A stretch of DNA of 64,000 bases from Phoronis australis (lineage: Eukaryota; Phoronida; Phoronidae): contig NMRA01000317.1 in NCBI GenBank assembly GCA_002633005.1, positions 301,366 through 365,365 of the forward strand. The letters run 5' to 3'. The notes below the pieces were generated by a model. The model had not been told where the DNA came from and ran no database searches. It was given only the letters and a program-made list of their open reading frames with translations. Position numbers and translations under genes: made by a program. Positions 1-15,020 of the stretch are shown piece by piece (the first letter of the stretch is position 1; the number at the start of each line of letters is the position of its first letter).

Positions 1-3000
1 ACTAATTTTCAAATCTGCGCTGAATGTTTAAAGGAAAAAAATATTCACCTACTCATTTCTTTCAAAAGGTAGCCAAACCTATCTAAACTACTGATTTGAA
101 CCAATAGACTTGGCAATTCAGCAAGTTACCTCTTTCATGACCTTGATTTGATGTAGTTTTGATGGAAAGTAGTAGGATGCATTACTATACCAGCTGGGGA
201 AAGCATGAAGAGAGTAAGGCTAGAAATTGATGGATCTGACTCGGCCTGAGTTTGCTGGTATCAAACGACTTTTTCTTTTTAAAATCAAGAAACTAACAAA
301 AATCTGCATCACCCCTTCAATTTTGAAAAATCCCAAGATCAGAAATGATCTTATGAATATATGATATTGAAAATAATTAGATTTACTTTAAATAAATTTT
401 AACATGTTAAGAAATCATGTAGAGATGTGGTTTTGGAGATGTTGAATTGGGTTCTGACAATCTTGGGCATATCCATGAGCCAAGTGAGTTGTCTTTCATC
501 GCTTGTAAAAACTTAAACCTTTTGATTGATTTTTGTATCTTATTCAAAAGCTCAGACAAATATGTTTTACTACATTATGTAAACTTATGCAGAAAATTTG
601 TACATTTATTTCAAGGTACAAGTACTTGAATGGTATTTCACCCTTGTTGGCGGACATTTTTTGTCTGGAAGTTTGTTATTGTAGACATGTATGTTTTTTA
701 GCAGTTTGTTAATTTAATGTTTGTTTAAACTGGCCATGAAATAGTTGATTGTCACTAAAATGTCAATTGTAGTCAGTTGTTTACAACATACAATATTTTT
801 GCACTTCATAAATAATTAGATGTGTTTTGTGTATGCTTCATTATTTATTTTTATTTCTCTAAAGTGATTTGTACCATGAAATCTATCCATGGAGGGGGCT
901 ACAGACACATGACGCATGACCTGTATACTGTTGGCCTGAGTCACATGTTTGTCTCAAGTCGTATGCCATTCTGGTTTAGTTTTAGTTTGTGGCTCACAGT
1001 GTTGTTTTTTGATAGTTTTTTCAGAAAGTTACATTAATATCAAACCTTTTAAAAATGTAATGAACAGGACATTAGAATATTATCGGCGAAACAGAAACAT
1101 TTTGGTTATATATAGCTTTTGTCATTTTAACTTTTTGAATAGTTGTTCGACCATCCCTGTTCTTTTTGCTAAAATAACAACTTTTAGAATAAATTTTGGT
1201 TTAATTCAAGTAATTGTTATACTTAAATGCAAATTACAGTGTTACCAAAAATAGGTTACAAGTCATTAATGAATATGTTTAAATGTGCAGTATTTCTGTA
1301 ATCATTTCCATTTCTATAAACTTGATATTTTAGCTGCAGTGAAAATCCATGGAATCTTCAGTCTTGTCTGTTTTTCGTTCACTCTGTACAAGCATGTGAC
1401 TCATTCTTCTGCTCATCTAAGCCATTGTAAGCTTTATCTCAGTATATACGGCAAAACTCGCTTTATCTGTACGTGGTTAAAAAGACAATGGTTTTAAGCA
1501 TGTTATTATGCGCAGTTAATTAGTAGCTCAACTCACTTGAGAGTAATTTATTTATTTTGAAATGGTTTTGTACTGTTAATCGGTGATGCATGGTCTGGGC
1601 ATTGGCAAAACTCAATGTACCCATGTTGAATTGTTTCTGTCGTGTTTTCAATGTCCCACTTGTACTCACCCAGGTCAAGGCCAAGCGCCCACGCTGAGGA
1701 TAATTTCATTTTTCCACATGCCCACAACTCTGTTTGGAGTTAATTCTTAGCATTTCACTGTTTAAGTCACATTAAAATCAAGTTTAAAGTTTTTCTGATC
1801 CGTATTTGGTAATAAGATATCTATAGTAAACAAGATATGTATGTCGTATTTCAGCTCCAGTCAAAATAGCTTAAGGTATACAGTATAGGTTTAATCAAGT
1901 GTCACTTCAGAGCAACTGGCACTGATGCATGAATAGTGTGTCTGACTGGAAAAAGAACAGTTGTTTTCCAGAATCGTTTTGTAATCAGCTAGTACATAAT
2001 GGTAAAGACACATGTTCCTAATGGTTGTTTACTAGTCCCTGCCGGATAGGCAACCAAAAGTGCAAAAATTGTCTTAAAACAGGCTGATGTGCTTGTTAAC
2101 CGATTGTGTGAAAGGAGATTGATTTTATAAAATAGGATTGAATTCCTAAAATTCGATTGAATTTATGAAATGGGATTGAATTTATGAAATAGTATTGATT
2201 TTCTAAAATAGCACTGAATTTTAGTATTGGATTTGTAAAATAGGATTGAATTTATAAAACGGGATTCAATTTAAACAACTGGATTAAATTTTCAAAGTTG
2301 GACGGATTTTTATTTTAAATTTCTAGGGGTTGAATTTAGTTAATAGCATGGAGTTAACAAAATAGGATTTTTTACTTTTAAATAATATTTGCACTTTTTC
2401 TTGCACATACCACTGCACTCATTAAAAAAATTTTAATGTTTATGATTAAAAAAGTTGATTACAAAGTGACGTTTCTTTAATTTACAATACAAAATGATGA
2501 ATTTGTGCGATACTGTTTTGTCATTTTTTTTCAACAATAAGTGGTTTCAATCAGAAGCGGGTATATAATCGAACATTTGAAACAATCCAGAAAGTCACTT
2601 GAAACTGAATAGAATTCAAGAAATTTCACCATGAACTTGATAAGTTTAAAAATTGCTTTAAACTACATATCACCATGTTTAACTGGCGAAACAAAAAGTA
2701 AATTAGACCTTGATGGTCATAAATCAGTTTTATAATATTCCTTGTGATGATTACTAGAAATTCCATCCCCATTGCCAAATCAAATCACAGGCAATACATA
2801 CGTTTCTGAATGATTGAATTGAATTTATTTTTAGACAAGTAAATTTTGATATTTACACACACTTATGAACAAAATAATATATCTATATATAGATACATAC
2901 AATACTATGAAGACATGCAAAGGTAGGTTATGGCACTGAAGCATGCCACCGTAATTAAATAACTAAATATACAAAATAAATAAAAATTAAGCCATAGCAT

Positions 3001-5068
3001 TGTGAGTAATTGAGCTTGGTACAGTTTTAGGGTAGGTCAAAGTCTGGTGCATTTTTTTAAGTCACTGATGGTTTGGGCAATATGCAACTTTAAAGAGCAA
3101 TCAGAAGCTGTAATTGGTCAGAGAATGATGTCCAGGGCACTGTGTGCAGCTACCTTCTCATGTTTGTCAACAGGTGGTGTTTTATATTGTGTTCCCCTAA
3201 TCATCCATAATGATTGGTGTGAATGGGTAGCTCACATGCTAATGTGGTGCCTCTCTATTTCAGCATCTGGGCAAATAGTCCATATCAAACACTCAGAGAC
3301 CTGCTTGTCAGTTGTTTGCTGTCTTGTTGACCGTCAATTTAGTGAACTAAACTTCACTTGGCTTGATTGTCTCTGCTGAACAATGCTTCCTGTTGAGCCC
3401 ATTGAGCATATAATTGCACGTGTTTGCCCGCTGGTATAGAATAGCAGTAGTTCGGGTGAGGATTGAAAGAAATCCGTATTTTTTGTTGTGGCTTTTATCA
3501 CCTTGGTCTTTTCACTCACACGTGTTCTGTTATTGCTAAAACAAACTTTGAAATAACATGTTTGGTTTGCGTTCGTGGTGCAGGTATAAAATTATCACTT
3601 GCTGAAATTGAACATCACTAAGCTTGTCTTTGCCAAGTGTTCATACTTTAAAAGGTACTCCGAGGAGAGGTACATTTTCAGAACTAGTACCTTTTGCTTT
3701 TTTTAAAACAATATTTCTTTGAGGGATTTGCGTGGTTCTACTGGTAACTAAATTATTGAATTTGTGCATGTTTGGAATCAGTAAGAGTTGTGTGATAGGC
3801 CTACTTTATTGTACATTGGCTTCTTGCTTTATTCATTAAATCTGTCAATTTGCTTCTTTGTGTATTCATCTATTGTGCAAGACCAAAGCTTACCCATGTC
3901 TGTTTTCAATCTTTATCTGTGATTGCCTTGCTTTCACTACACACCCTATGTGTTATTATTTTATTGACACTGGGCTTATATTATCTGTCATCTCTTATAA
4001 TGATGGATCTTGAGATGGCCCATTCTCTTAACATTTTGATGCTTACCTTATGTCTTTCCTAACAATACCAGAAAATGTTATTACCTGGGGTGTTATTGCG
4101 TAATCCTCTTGATAGTTGTGTTAGGCCTGGGGCCACTAAGTTGAATGATCTATCAAAATACCCAACCCTTTCAACTGATTGGCTGTCAAAGGGCCCTGTC
4201 CAGACTTAGAGATCTTGTAGCTTGTGTTATCTTGTCAAGTGCTATCAGAGAATCAGGATGCCTGTGTTTTTCACTAGTCTGTTGTTGACAAAAGCAATGC
4301 TTATCAGAGAGATACTGAGGTAGGAGCCTGTAGGGACCTGTGGTATGAATCTATAAGGACCAATATTGGGCATTCAGTTGTAATTCCTAAGGTACAAGGA
4401 TGCCACAAAGATCTGTATTCTAAAGACCCTCTGGTGTAGTTGAGAGGTAAGATGTTCTGTTGAAAGATTTCATTGAATAGTTCTCTCTTTGGAGTTTTGC
4501 AATAGCTTGGTATGTTTTTTCAGCTACTCAACACTGGCTGATTGCTGGACCTGAAATGATTGACTGCATTTTTTAGCTTTGGTATTAGATAAGTGAAATA
4601 AAACCCAAGTAATTACCAAACTTTTCATTATTCACTATCAGTAGTGCTCTTTTTATCCCGTCCCCAAAAACTGTTAGAGGACTCCAGTTGAAATTCCGCT
4701 AAGCAGGATGGCGAGAGGCACATTGAAACTTGTGATAAAAGGTGAAATTCATTTCAATCATAAAAGCATTTTTGCCTTGACAAGTTTTCTAACCATTTAT
4801 TTTTGATCTAAGTCACAGGATATTCTCAGGAAAATTATGTCAGTGCTAAAACTTTACTTTTTTGTTTTCATTTATAAAAATCTGGCTGTTCAACTAGGCA
4901 ACCTACGCTGCAATGGGTACGGTGGTGATTTATTTCATTAAACTTATCTAAAGCAGCTCTTAACATGCACTTACTTCTTAAAAACAAAGTCAAGAAATAT
5001 TTTAATTTATGACATCATAGTGGACCTGAATATGTCTATGCCACTGCTGGCATAACCACAAGGTTTGG
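1..5068. other. AT-rich non-coding stretch, no gene recognised
   Basis: All open frames here are short (about 110 codons or less), have no recognisable domain, and lack a convincing chain of splice sites. I see only AT-rich sequence and one degenerate tandem repeat. It may be intergenic, or a distant 5' intron of the GLCE gene, whose upstream untranslated exons I could not locate. Confidence 0.5.
2120..2345. repeat. Degenerate short tandem repeat, GGATTGAATTT-type
   Basis: The motif 'AATAGGATTGAATTTATAAA' and close variants recur roughly every 20-25 bases about ten times, with substitutions and small indels (ATTCGATTGAATTTATGAA, AACGGGATTCAATTTA and similar). This is an old, drifted minisatellite with no coding content. 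Confidence 0.7.
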
Positions 5069-5172
5069 TAGTCGTCAGATGTAACGTGCCCACATTTTGA
5101 GAACCAGTTTTCTCCATTGAATTACGGGCATCAAACTGGTTCTCAAAATATGGGCAGGTTATATCCGACTAT
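5069..5172. mobile_element. Foldback MITE, copy 1
   Basis: About 104 bp forms one hairpin. The left arm contains CATTTTGAGAACCAGTTT and the right arm its near-perfect reverse complement. The outer ends read TAGTCGTCAGATGTAAC on the left and, inverted, TAGTCGGATATAACC on the right. A second copy at 15611-15714 shares both ends and the loop, so this is a dispersed family of non-autonomous DNA elements. The superfamily is not identifiable by eye. Confidence 0.75.
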
Positions 5173-7511
5173 TGCCCAAGGTTCAGTTGGAATCAACATG
5201 TGACTTAATGGAAGTGGTAAAGGTTTGGAAGAGGTTGGAAATCCTTTCAGATTTCCTGAAGAGCATTGTTTTAGTTGTGCTTGTTCTGAATATTACCACG
5301 GCAACTTAAATTTACAGCAGTTAATATTTCAAAACCGATTTTATAGTTTGGATTTATTCTAGGGTCAACTAAACAGGAGGAAATGGGGTTTCAAAAATTG
5401 CTAATATAATTGATTATGATGTACCTGGTAGTAACTATAAAATTGGTAATGGTGAGAGCTAATTCAATGGATCAGAGTGTTCTGCCTTGGTTGTAGTATG
5501 TCTGGTGCAATAGTGTGCACACAGCTTTGGCATTGTACATGACATTACTTGTTATGCTATGTGGAGTTTAGTGCAATAAACATTTGACCAGATTCTGATA
5601 AAAATGCTATTAGCCATATGGTATTCCATTTCAGTTATAAAGATCCTGTCTGCCAGTCTAGAGAGATTAGTTTGCCATAGTAAGGCAAATTGAACAGGAA
5701 ATTTCTCTGTGTCTTCGCTCTTCAAGAGAAATATTGCTTGAGTAAAATTTGCCGGGGCACCCTAATCTTAAAATTGCCGGGAATTTCTTTATTAATTATA
5801 GTGAACTTAATTGTGTTAATTACCTTAGTCTTTATTAGTAATGTATTAGCTCAATGAATTAACACAAATTAATGTATTGATTCAAATTTATTAATTATAG
5901 TGTAATTTTTAAAATTGAATACTGACTCAACGCCAAGACCAATTAATTTCGGAACAGTTTCTTTAGAAAAGCTTTGCCAAGGCTTCCAGGGGATTTGTTG
6001 AACATAAAAACTCCCCTGCTCAGTGGCAAAATTTGTTAAGTACCCTGTATAAACCATACAGACCATAGGGTCTCTTCTCAGTGTAGATGTTTGCACGTTG
6101 TGGTAATGATTGCCCACATCCTGCGTCATTCTGGTGAATGGTTTGCATCAGTCTACTTTTTCAAATTGGCTTGATTTTTACCGATGTGTGTTTGAGATAT
6201 CTGGTTTCTTTTGTTAAATAGCTTTAGGCTGTGCTTTATTCAATTAAAGGTATATCCCCCCTGGAGTTACTCAAAATGCGCCTGTCTCTTTAGCTGTCAA
6301 TGTTCCTGGTGTTTTTTTTTCACGTGTTGAGGACGCATGATCTTGTAAACCTACACTGTGCACGTGGTGGTTAGCGTGTCAAGTTACGTGTAATGCTCAT
6401 CAATTGAGCTTGCTACATTCGTTCAAATTGGCACACTGTGCAACAAGGAAAATAATTCTACAAAGTACAGTTTCCTGTCACGGCGGCTGTTACGGAAAAA
6501 TGACTAGCAATTGCAGTTATGGTGACAGAAGTCAAGTTGTACAATTGCTTTGCTTCCTAACTTTCCTGTTTATTCTCCCTATCATTCTTGGTCATCAGGG
6601 GAGACTATTCTGACGATAAATTCAACCCCCACTAGTTGTCAATGACGAGGAGTTTCAAGTTTGACTACTTTTTGTGCACACTGTATGGTGTCATTCTTTG
6701 AATTCTAAATATTCACATGGGGACATCGTTCACTTTGTGTTGGTACAAATGGGACAAACAGGCTCTTGAGAACTAGAAAATGTTATCGTGCAAAATGAAC
6801 ATGCATGAACAACTGGGTTCTGGACTAACCTCTGTGTTGAATTAAAACTGCTGGCCATAAACCATAGTCTAGTGTCAGAAAGGCATTCTTTGTTTACAGG
6901 TGTTGGTTTCAGGGAAACTCTCAGAATTCCCCTGGCAGTTTTACTGCTCCAACAACTAACACACTGTGACAGGTAACTTATTATATGAACCTTAAGCCTG
7001 AGGCAATACAAATGAGTAGTCAGTTCTTGTCCACCCTAGAAATTATCTCTAATGTAAGTAAGGAACAAGATGTAACCAATTTTATGACGTCAAGCAGTGA
7101 AACCAAAAGCTGTTTTTGGTACTATGGAATGTGCTGGCCTTTGTTCCTTTAAGCAGTTTCTTAAAAAATAATTAAAGTCCTTTGTTGTATTGTATTTGAA
7201 AACCATACAATAATTTTTATTCACGTTTTGAGGTGGAATCCTTCGTTTTGTTTTCTTATGACATAGAAAGTTTCTGTTTACAAATGGTGAATGGAGTTCA
7301 TTGTTTATGATGAGGAGAACCACTGCACCTGTTTGAGTTTGCTCTTGTCTTGACCTGAGTAGCACTGAGTGGGTCTGGCACTGGTGGCCAGAAAAATATT
7401 GCAGTTATTGCATAATCATTGTCTGACATATTCCATGCATCTATCCTTTGATCTGTGGTCTATCATTACCTAGAAGTTTAATGAAATTACTGAAATATTG
7501 GAAAAAATCTT
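5173..7511. other. No gene recognised
   Basis: Short open frames only, with no domain and no repeat that I can link to another copy in the window. Confidence 0.45.
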
Positions 7512-7766
7512 TAAAGCTACATTTCGCTGATATGTAGTTGGCAATGTAGATTTGTTAACTGATCGGCTTTGGTGTTTCAAAGCATTACCATGCTCATCGA
7601 TCTTGAATTGTTGCCGGCAATTCGTCATGGGCAATACATATATGCACCCTTTTCTAATTGGCATTTTTGGGTTTTGCAACCCCTATAAACTCTGAGGCTT
7701 TCTTGAGTCGCAGATGATTTTGATGTTCTCGTTAGAAACGAAAGTAGAATCTTATCACGGTAAGGA
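7512..7766. repeat. Dispersed repeat family A, copy 1
   Basis: It aligns by eye with 13971-14226. Both begin with TTAAAG-T-CATTTCGCT, share ACATTACCATGCTC followed by GATCTTGAATT-TTG, and end with TAGAATC-T-TCACGG-TAAG. The copies are strongly diverged, so this is an old interspersed repeat, possibly a SINE or MITE relic without a visible RNA-polymerase-III promoter. Confidence 0.6.
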
Positions 7767-10700
7767 ATACTTATGAAAATGGCTTTACAAGAATGAAAGC
7801 ATTATGTGTCTTTCATTTATAGTAACATTGAAATTATGGAAATGCAAATGTCTTGGGGAAGCTTGCCGAAAATCGTAAAAAATAGTATTAATTAGTTGCA
7901 TTCATTTAAGCATTTGTATTAATGAAATATAGTAGTAAACCTGATACTTGAGGTTTAGAAAAACGTTTTACTTTTATTAGCTTATGACAAATAGGTTATC
8001 TTTTCCAAGCACACTCTGCCAGAGCTCTACAATTCCTGGCCCAGAGGTACACCCGGATTCTGTCTTAATTGTGAATTTCCTGTGGGATAAGCATTATTTT
8101 ATATAAAAGAGTTGTCATGTGAGAATCTAGAAAGAATTTACTGCGTGCCTTGACCAGGAACTTTGGTTGCTGTCAATCTCTTCATGATGCTGTCCTAACC
8201 ACGGTAAACTGTTACTGTTGAGGATTGTTGTTCTTGGTTACGTTTTAGCTTAAATTTGTTACCCCAGCGCTTAAAAGCAAGCCTAAGCCAAACTGTGACC
8301 AACCCATCATAATCAATTCACAAATTAGTGCTCATTGCTTAGCCGCTATTTTGAAGAAAATCCTATTCACTAATTCCTCTAATAATGCGCCGATTTTAAA
8401 AGTTCAAAGACGGCTATTACTTACTTTTCAATTTTAAAAACAGTCATGTTGGTCGTTTGTATTACTTATTGCTCGGTTTTTGACTTTGAAACCCCTACGC
8501 TAAACGACTAGAGAGTAGCTCCCTTCAATCTGTGAGAGCACCATCAAGCCTTTGGTTTGCTGAGGACGTCGCTGGATACTCTGGCGTAAAAAGTGCATGC
8601 TTTCTCGTCCACTTGCGTGCAAATCTTGTTAGCGTGAGGTTTGCCTAATGATGAGCTTTGTTTCGGAAAGTGAGAGTTCCTGAAACTAGTGCGGAACACG
8701 TCTGTTGATATCTGATAACACATGGAAACGCCTTAAAACCATTGTGATATTGTTCATGTGAACCCGCACGAGATGGGCGCTATCATAATTATGATGCATG
8801 TTTTAGTAACTTCTCTTCTAAGTCATGTTTAACAGTAAGTTTATGTAACCCTAAAATAAACTTACACTGATGCTTACTCGAAAGAAGGACAGCAAAACAT
8901 TGAAAGCCGAATTTTTGGAGAGGTTTACTGGTAATTTAACTGATTGTTCAATGCCTTTGCAGAAGAGGGTGACTTTACAGAACAAAAGAGAATAGTAGAT
9001 GGTTTTTAGATGGTTTTTAGATAACACACTATGGTGTGTCAGCAAAGAAAGACAGTTGTTGGGATGAAGAGGAGTACTGTCAATGGGAATGTCTGTTCTG
9101 CGCTCACATGAGGGAGAAAATCTCATCTAAATTGCTTTTTCTCACTGGTTTTTAATAGTTTGTGACAGCAAGGATCTATTTCATGAAAGTGGCCAGTCAG
9201 AAATTAGGACTTACGCTTTGCACACAACAATTTCTGAAAAATAATTAAATTTCACTTGTGTGAGCAAAAGTTTGAAGTCCCTGAGAATATACACATAACT
9301 GCTAGTTACTGAGAAAATTTCTATAAATTATTTTGAGTGTGATAATTGGTCATCGTCTTCTTCATGAACATGATTCCACTAAAATGATGAGTGTTTCCAG
9401 TGAGTTCAAGTTAGGTTGCACTGTAGTAGCGTAACTAGGGCCAATGGCTGCATTTGAAGTTGTGCTGCAATGATGCCTTATATTGTCTTGAAAAATACAC
9501 ATTGCATTCAGATTCCACATGTAGTGTTCAAAAAGTAACGCAACAATGCAGTGCAGCCAATCAAAACTAACGCCATTGTTCATAACAGTCAGGGTTCAGC
9601 TTATTGTGAAAATGCAGACTCCATGTGTGGATGAAGTGCTGTAACAGACGAAATCACTCATGTTAAAATGCCACCCCCAAAAAGATAGTGGAATGGAAAG
9701 AGGACAAGATATGGTAATGTGGCAAAAAGTCTTCCAAATTGGCCCATAGATTTGAAGCCCTGTGAGTCAACTGACCCATGAAGACACCTTTTATAAAATG
9801 ATTTTTGAGGTTGTGAAAGTTATTGTGTTGATTTAAGATGGATCATTTAAAAATGAGTTGTTTAAGTAAACAGTCTGGAAACCCTAGATGTTATGCACAC
9901 TCAGTTAATTAATTGGCTGTCATCCCCGTCAGATAAGCTAACCAGCACTTTGGGTGCTTGGCTTTTTACCAACAGTTGAACTCTTGGTATTTTAAAGTCC
10001 ACTAATTCTTAATCAGAGTAGACGCTGGGAGCGGTAATCACTTGACTAATTGTTTTAGCGTAAAGGAAAAGTTCAAATCATAATCAGCGCTGATATTCTG
10101 AAAGGTAGGCGGGAAACGTCTCCTACTTGCGGGCATAACTCAATGAAGACTTGAACAAAAAGGTTTGTGGGTATTGAACTAAGGGAATTTGGTGAGTGGG
10201 AAAATTGATAATTAGCTTAGTTTTAGTGTCTTTTGTTATTACAACTCTGATGTCAGACCAATCAGTGCCTTGTGTGCAACCAGTTACAATTTTACATCAT
10301 GTATTTGTCATAACAAGAGTCAACCTTTAACGTAATTAATTATGCATGGAATTTGGTTACCACTTGGGGGTTTTGTTATTGTTGAAAATGAGCAACTTGT
10401 CTTGCACAGTGCCTGGCATTTAACAAATGACAGTTTATTTTGCTAACATTCAATTCTCCCTCATTCCTTCACATTATTGCTCACCCTATAAGTCTGATGT
10501 GAGATGTTGCCAGTGTCTATACCAACAGGGACTGTTTTTATTCTGATAAGGCCAACATGAGGTTTTCTTGAATTTCTTCTGTCTCCTCTTGCGCTGTCAA
10601 GCGCAGTGAAGCGGAAGCCAGTATATCAGACTCCAATCTCTCTTGTTTGTTTCATTTGGCACCTGGCTTTTGGCTGGAATAGGGCACCAACAAAGGTTTA

Positions 10701-12600
10701 AGCAATCAAATCTTTGGCAACAATGCTGTTAGGATTACTATGTCTCTTCAGACTATGCTTCTTGAAATGAAGATGTCATGTGGAGTGGTTAGAAGATTTG
10801 AGGGGTGAGTGATATCAACTGTACTGGTGGGAAAAGTTCTGATCAAAGCTGGAAAGAAATGGAATTAATGTATTATCCGTAAAGGGTGTAGTGTTGTTAA
10901 ATTCTGTGATGACTGGCAACAGTGGAAAAAACCATTCAGCAGAATGTCTAAGAATTTAGTACACAATGGTGACGTATGTTTTTTCGTAAAAATATTTAGC
11001 CACAAATAGTTTATCATATTTAAGGTTTATGGCGTAGCTGAATGTACTGTCGGACAATGTTTTGAGAAATTGTGGACATTTACTAAAATGATAGAAGCCC
11101 TTGAAAATGGTGGCAATTTTCTGGGTTTTTTTGTTGCTTCTTGGGAATGATATGCTCAATGTGGTTGTGGTCTTAGTCTTCTAATCTGACTGGGCAAAGT
11201 CGTCTCTCAGGCAAAACTTTCTATAGGAAGCCCAACGATGAAAATGTTATTTCACGAAAACTGAATTGTTTATTATTAGGTTGGTCTTGTTTAATATATC
11301 TATTACTGTCATATGCAAAGGAATTTGTTGTAAAAATAAATTGCCTCAAATTCAGTAATGCCAGTAGGTTAAGGAGATCTGACCAACTACTAAACACTTG
11401 TTTATTGTGATAGTAAAATCTTAATGAGCAATAACAATGGCAGTTAGAGAGAAAGAGGACGTGACTAGCACAAGAGCGCCATCTGGTGGACTGGTGCAAT
11501 ATGAATGTAGTAAACGTCTTGGTTCTTTACACAGTGTGGGTGAGACTGTGTGTGAGTTACCATACTGGTAGTCAAAAAACAAGTTATCTGAAAGTAAAAA
11601 ACAATTGCTAATGAAAAACAACTGTAATTATTTATCGCAATCATCCCTTTAGATGGACTCCAGCTAAGAAAAGAACAGGGTTACGTAAACAGTAGCTTTC
11701 AAATTTCGATTGTCTCTTCTTGATACTCAAACGTAGGGCTGATTTCTTTCAAGGATAAGCCGGCCTCGCTTTTCATGGACACAGGTGGTTGGCCTTCATC
11801 ACACTGCGCCAATGTTTATAAGTCACTTCAAAGCTTTCATGTTACCTCCACTCTATTTGTATAGTTTAAATGAAGTGTCATGTATTGTGATCTTGTTCAC
11901 AGTTCCATCACAATTGATATACCTATAGAAGAGTGAGTACCATACCCTACTTATAACTCACAGTGAAATCTGCAACATGCTCTATTGACTCTAGGACTTA
12001 AATTGAACAGTGGGATAATGCCAGGGTTGTTGACCAACCTGTCCTAATCCAATCACAAATTGACCATGAGATGTATACTATGTGTGAAGTGCAGGCAGTT
12101 TGGTATCTCATCTGAGTACGAGTGGAGGTTGTCTTCATAGTTTTCAACCAACTTGATGGAGGTTTGTACTTTTGTCCTTGCTTATTAGTCGCAGATAAAA
12201 GTTTAACATTCACCTCCTATTTGTTAAACTTATTTTCTGTTGTACAGTAAATGATTTCATCATTTCAAAACTAAGGTGAAAGCTTAAAAATAAATGTAAA
12301 ATTTCTTCATTTTCTGAAACATTTACCAAAATTGACAGCTTGATGGGTTGCTGGTCACTGGGTTTGACAAAGTGTAAAAACTGTCTACATCTCAGGTGTT
12401 TGACTGTGAAAGGTGAATAATTCTGTACTGATAGTTTCTCATAGTAAGTCCCAGGACACTTATATCAGGAAAAGAAATTTTGCCATTTAAGCATGTCCAA
12501 AAATAAGCCTGGCCATAAACCTGTGGAAGGGAGAAGACTCAGTAATGGAAAATGTATCATTATTATGTCACAGCTGATTTCTACCTCATGCTTACAATTA
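7767..12600. other. No gene recognised
   Basis: Short open frames on both strands show no domain, no codon-like conservation I can judge and no chain of exons. Nothing else stands out apart from a small local duplication of GATGGTTTTTA near 8998-9020. Confidence 0.45.
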
Positions 12601-12610
12601 GAATAATATT

Positions 12611-12653
12611 AGTGTTATTATTATTATTATTATTTTTATTGTTGTTATTATTT
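12611..12653. repeat. (ATT)n microsatellite
   Basis: An interrupted run of ATT/GTT triplets with one TTTT interruption, in non-coding DNA. Confidence 0.85.
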
Positions 12654-13970
12654 GAACACACATGTTAATCAACCAGGCAGACATCACGCCTCCTTCAAAG
12701 GGAAGATGGATAAATTATTGAGTTGCGACTGATCAACATGCTAAATCTTTATCAGCACTGCAGTCTCGTCAATCATTTCTTTCCAACATCAGCAAAATAC
12801 AAAATTCTGTTGTATTCAGATATGCGTTTTATCATTGCTGCATTTCACCCAGTTTACCTGACTAAAATAAAAATCGAATCTCTCCTTTTACTATCATAAA
12901 ATCTGCAAAATCATAATTTTCCTTACTGGGATAAGATAACATTCATGCGTCTAATCAGTACATTGAAACCACCAGTGACTTGAGAAAATACAATCATGGG
13001 GCTTTATTGACTTGTGAGTTGATAATGGATATACGGTAGAACCTTGTCATCAGGGTAAGTTATAGTGAGATGGATGGTTCAGTATGGTACAGCTAGAGGA
13101 AAGAGAAGAACTCTGCATACCTCACAGCTGTCTACAAGTGCCGATGTACTCAATAACCATAGTATTTAAAATAACGAATGTTTTTGTAAAACATTCTATG
13201 TTTTATCCAACCTTCATGTGTCACTCCTGACATTTCTTTTAAGAACTTTTAGATTGATAAGTTCACATGTGTTGCTGCTAAGCCCATGTTATGTAAATAT
13301 CCCAATTGTCTCTTGTTATTGTTATTATTTGACACCCTTGCTGTGTTTGGTTTTCAGGCATAACCCAAACAGTGAATTCCGTGTCAACATTGGGGAGATA
13401 CAAATGTCTACTTAATCATTGTCAAAGGTCATTAGGTGCATTTGGGTGTCTGTACGTTAAAAGTATACTTATTTGTATTTTCTGAAAAATTAATTGTGAG
13501 ATATTTGTTTAAGGGCATTTTGATTAGGCGTGAAGCTGACTGGTCAAAGTTTCATAAATGCTGAGTGTGGGTTGGTTGTGAATTGGAAGTATTACATGTA
13601 TTTCAGTAGTTGTCTCTATTGTACTTTTATTTCTTTTATTGGAACTGGGCTTTCACTGAACTAAATTTGATGCAAACTGTCTGCTAGTTGACACAATGCC
13701 ATAAAAGCTTCTTACAACATACCATTCTTATTGTAAGAGGGGTACATGATCTTATCTCAATAGTTGGTCTAGTGGACCAGTACTTGTATCATTGTATCAC
13801 TACCTCTGGCCATGGGGAATCAGCTCAGGTTTGGTTGGATTTAAGTGTATTTTAGATAAAGTTATCCTAACTGTCATGACATTTATGGGCTTATTTCTGT
13901 CCTTAGTGCCTTCCCCTCTGGCTGGCTCAGGGGGGAAGGGGGACGGCTCACTGATTTCTGATCATTCGAG
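12654..13970. other. No gene recognised
   Basis: AT-rich sequence with only short open frames and no recognisable motif. Confidence 0.45.
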
Positions 13971-14226
13971 TTAAAGTTGCATTTCGCTTCGCCTGCTTAG
14001 TTGTCAATATTGAATTCTCAACTATAGTGCTTTGGCCTTTAAAAACATTACCATGCTCGTTTGATCTTGAATTATTGGCGAATGAGACGGAAATTTAAGC
14101 CACAAGCGCTACTTTCAAATCCGTAATTTCAGGAATGACCTCCTCAATAGACTCTGAAGCATTCAATCGCTGTTGGTTTCGATGTTCTTGTCGGTAATGG
14201 AGATAGAATCCTGTCACGGGTAAGCC
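13971..14226. repeat. Dispersed repeat family A, copy 2
   Basis: Partner of 7512-7766, in the same orientation. It shares the start (TTAAAGTTGCATTTCGCT), the middle (AACATTACCATGCTC) and the end (AGAATCCTGTCACGGGTAAG). Confidence 0.6.
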
Positions 14227-15020
14227 ATATTATGAGAGCAATTTGTGAGAGTAAAAGACCAACTTCAATTTTTGTTTTTTAAACAAAGCGAAATGGTGCT
14301 TGAAGTGTTGCAACTACTTTTAAATTCTTTCCCTGAAATGTCAAGTTGAGCTGAATTTTCTTTTATAGGTAATAATGTAGCATTAGCACAAATAATTTAT
14401 ATCAATACACATATAGAGAAAAACTTGTATATGTTTGACTAGGGTAACTTGTATGACAATGTTTGCTTATGTGACTCTGACATTAAGTTGCCTAGTATAG
14501 TTGTTCTACTTTGTTCAATGGGTCCTTCGATAAGTCTGAGTTTGCCTTATGCGCATTAAAACTTCTGATCCACTGAGTTGGATCTGACTGGTGCGAGTTT
14601 TACTGCATAAAACTGTGCAATAATGTTACATTTTTGTTCGATGATGCGGGACTTCTAGAAGGCTGTGAATGAGCCGCCCGTGTCAGAGGTGACGGAAAAA
14701 AAATGTGTTGCAGCTCAAAACTCGATTTTCAAGTCGGACCTTCTAGGTTTATGACTTTTAACCGGACTACAATTATTGCATTGCTATGTGCTATATGCTA
14801 TGTCCCATGTTTGGGCTCACCTTGGCTGGCTGTATTACAGACATGGACTGTTAGTTGTGATGGTATGACATCTACAATATTCCTAATGTAGTATCGGCAG
14901 TGAAGTTCATCTGTAAGTACCATACTCGGTATGTCATTGCTCTTTTCATTGAGATGTGCTGGGGTGCATCATGTTTTGACATTTTGCTTGCATAAAATTT
15001 AATCTTTTTATCCTAATAAG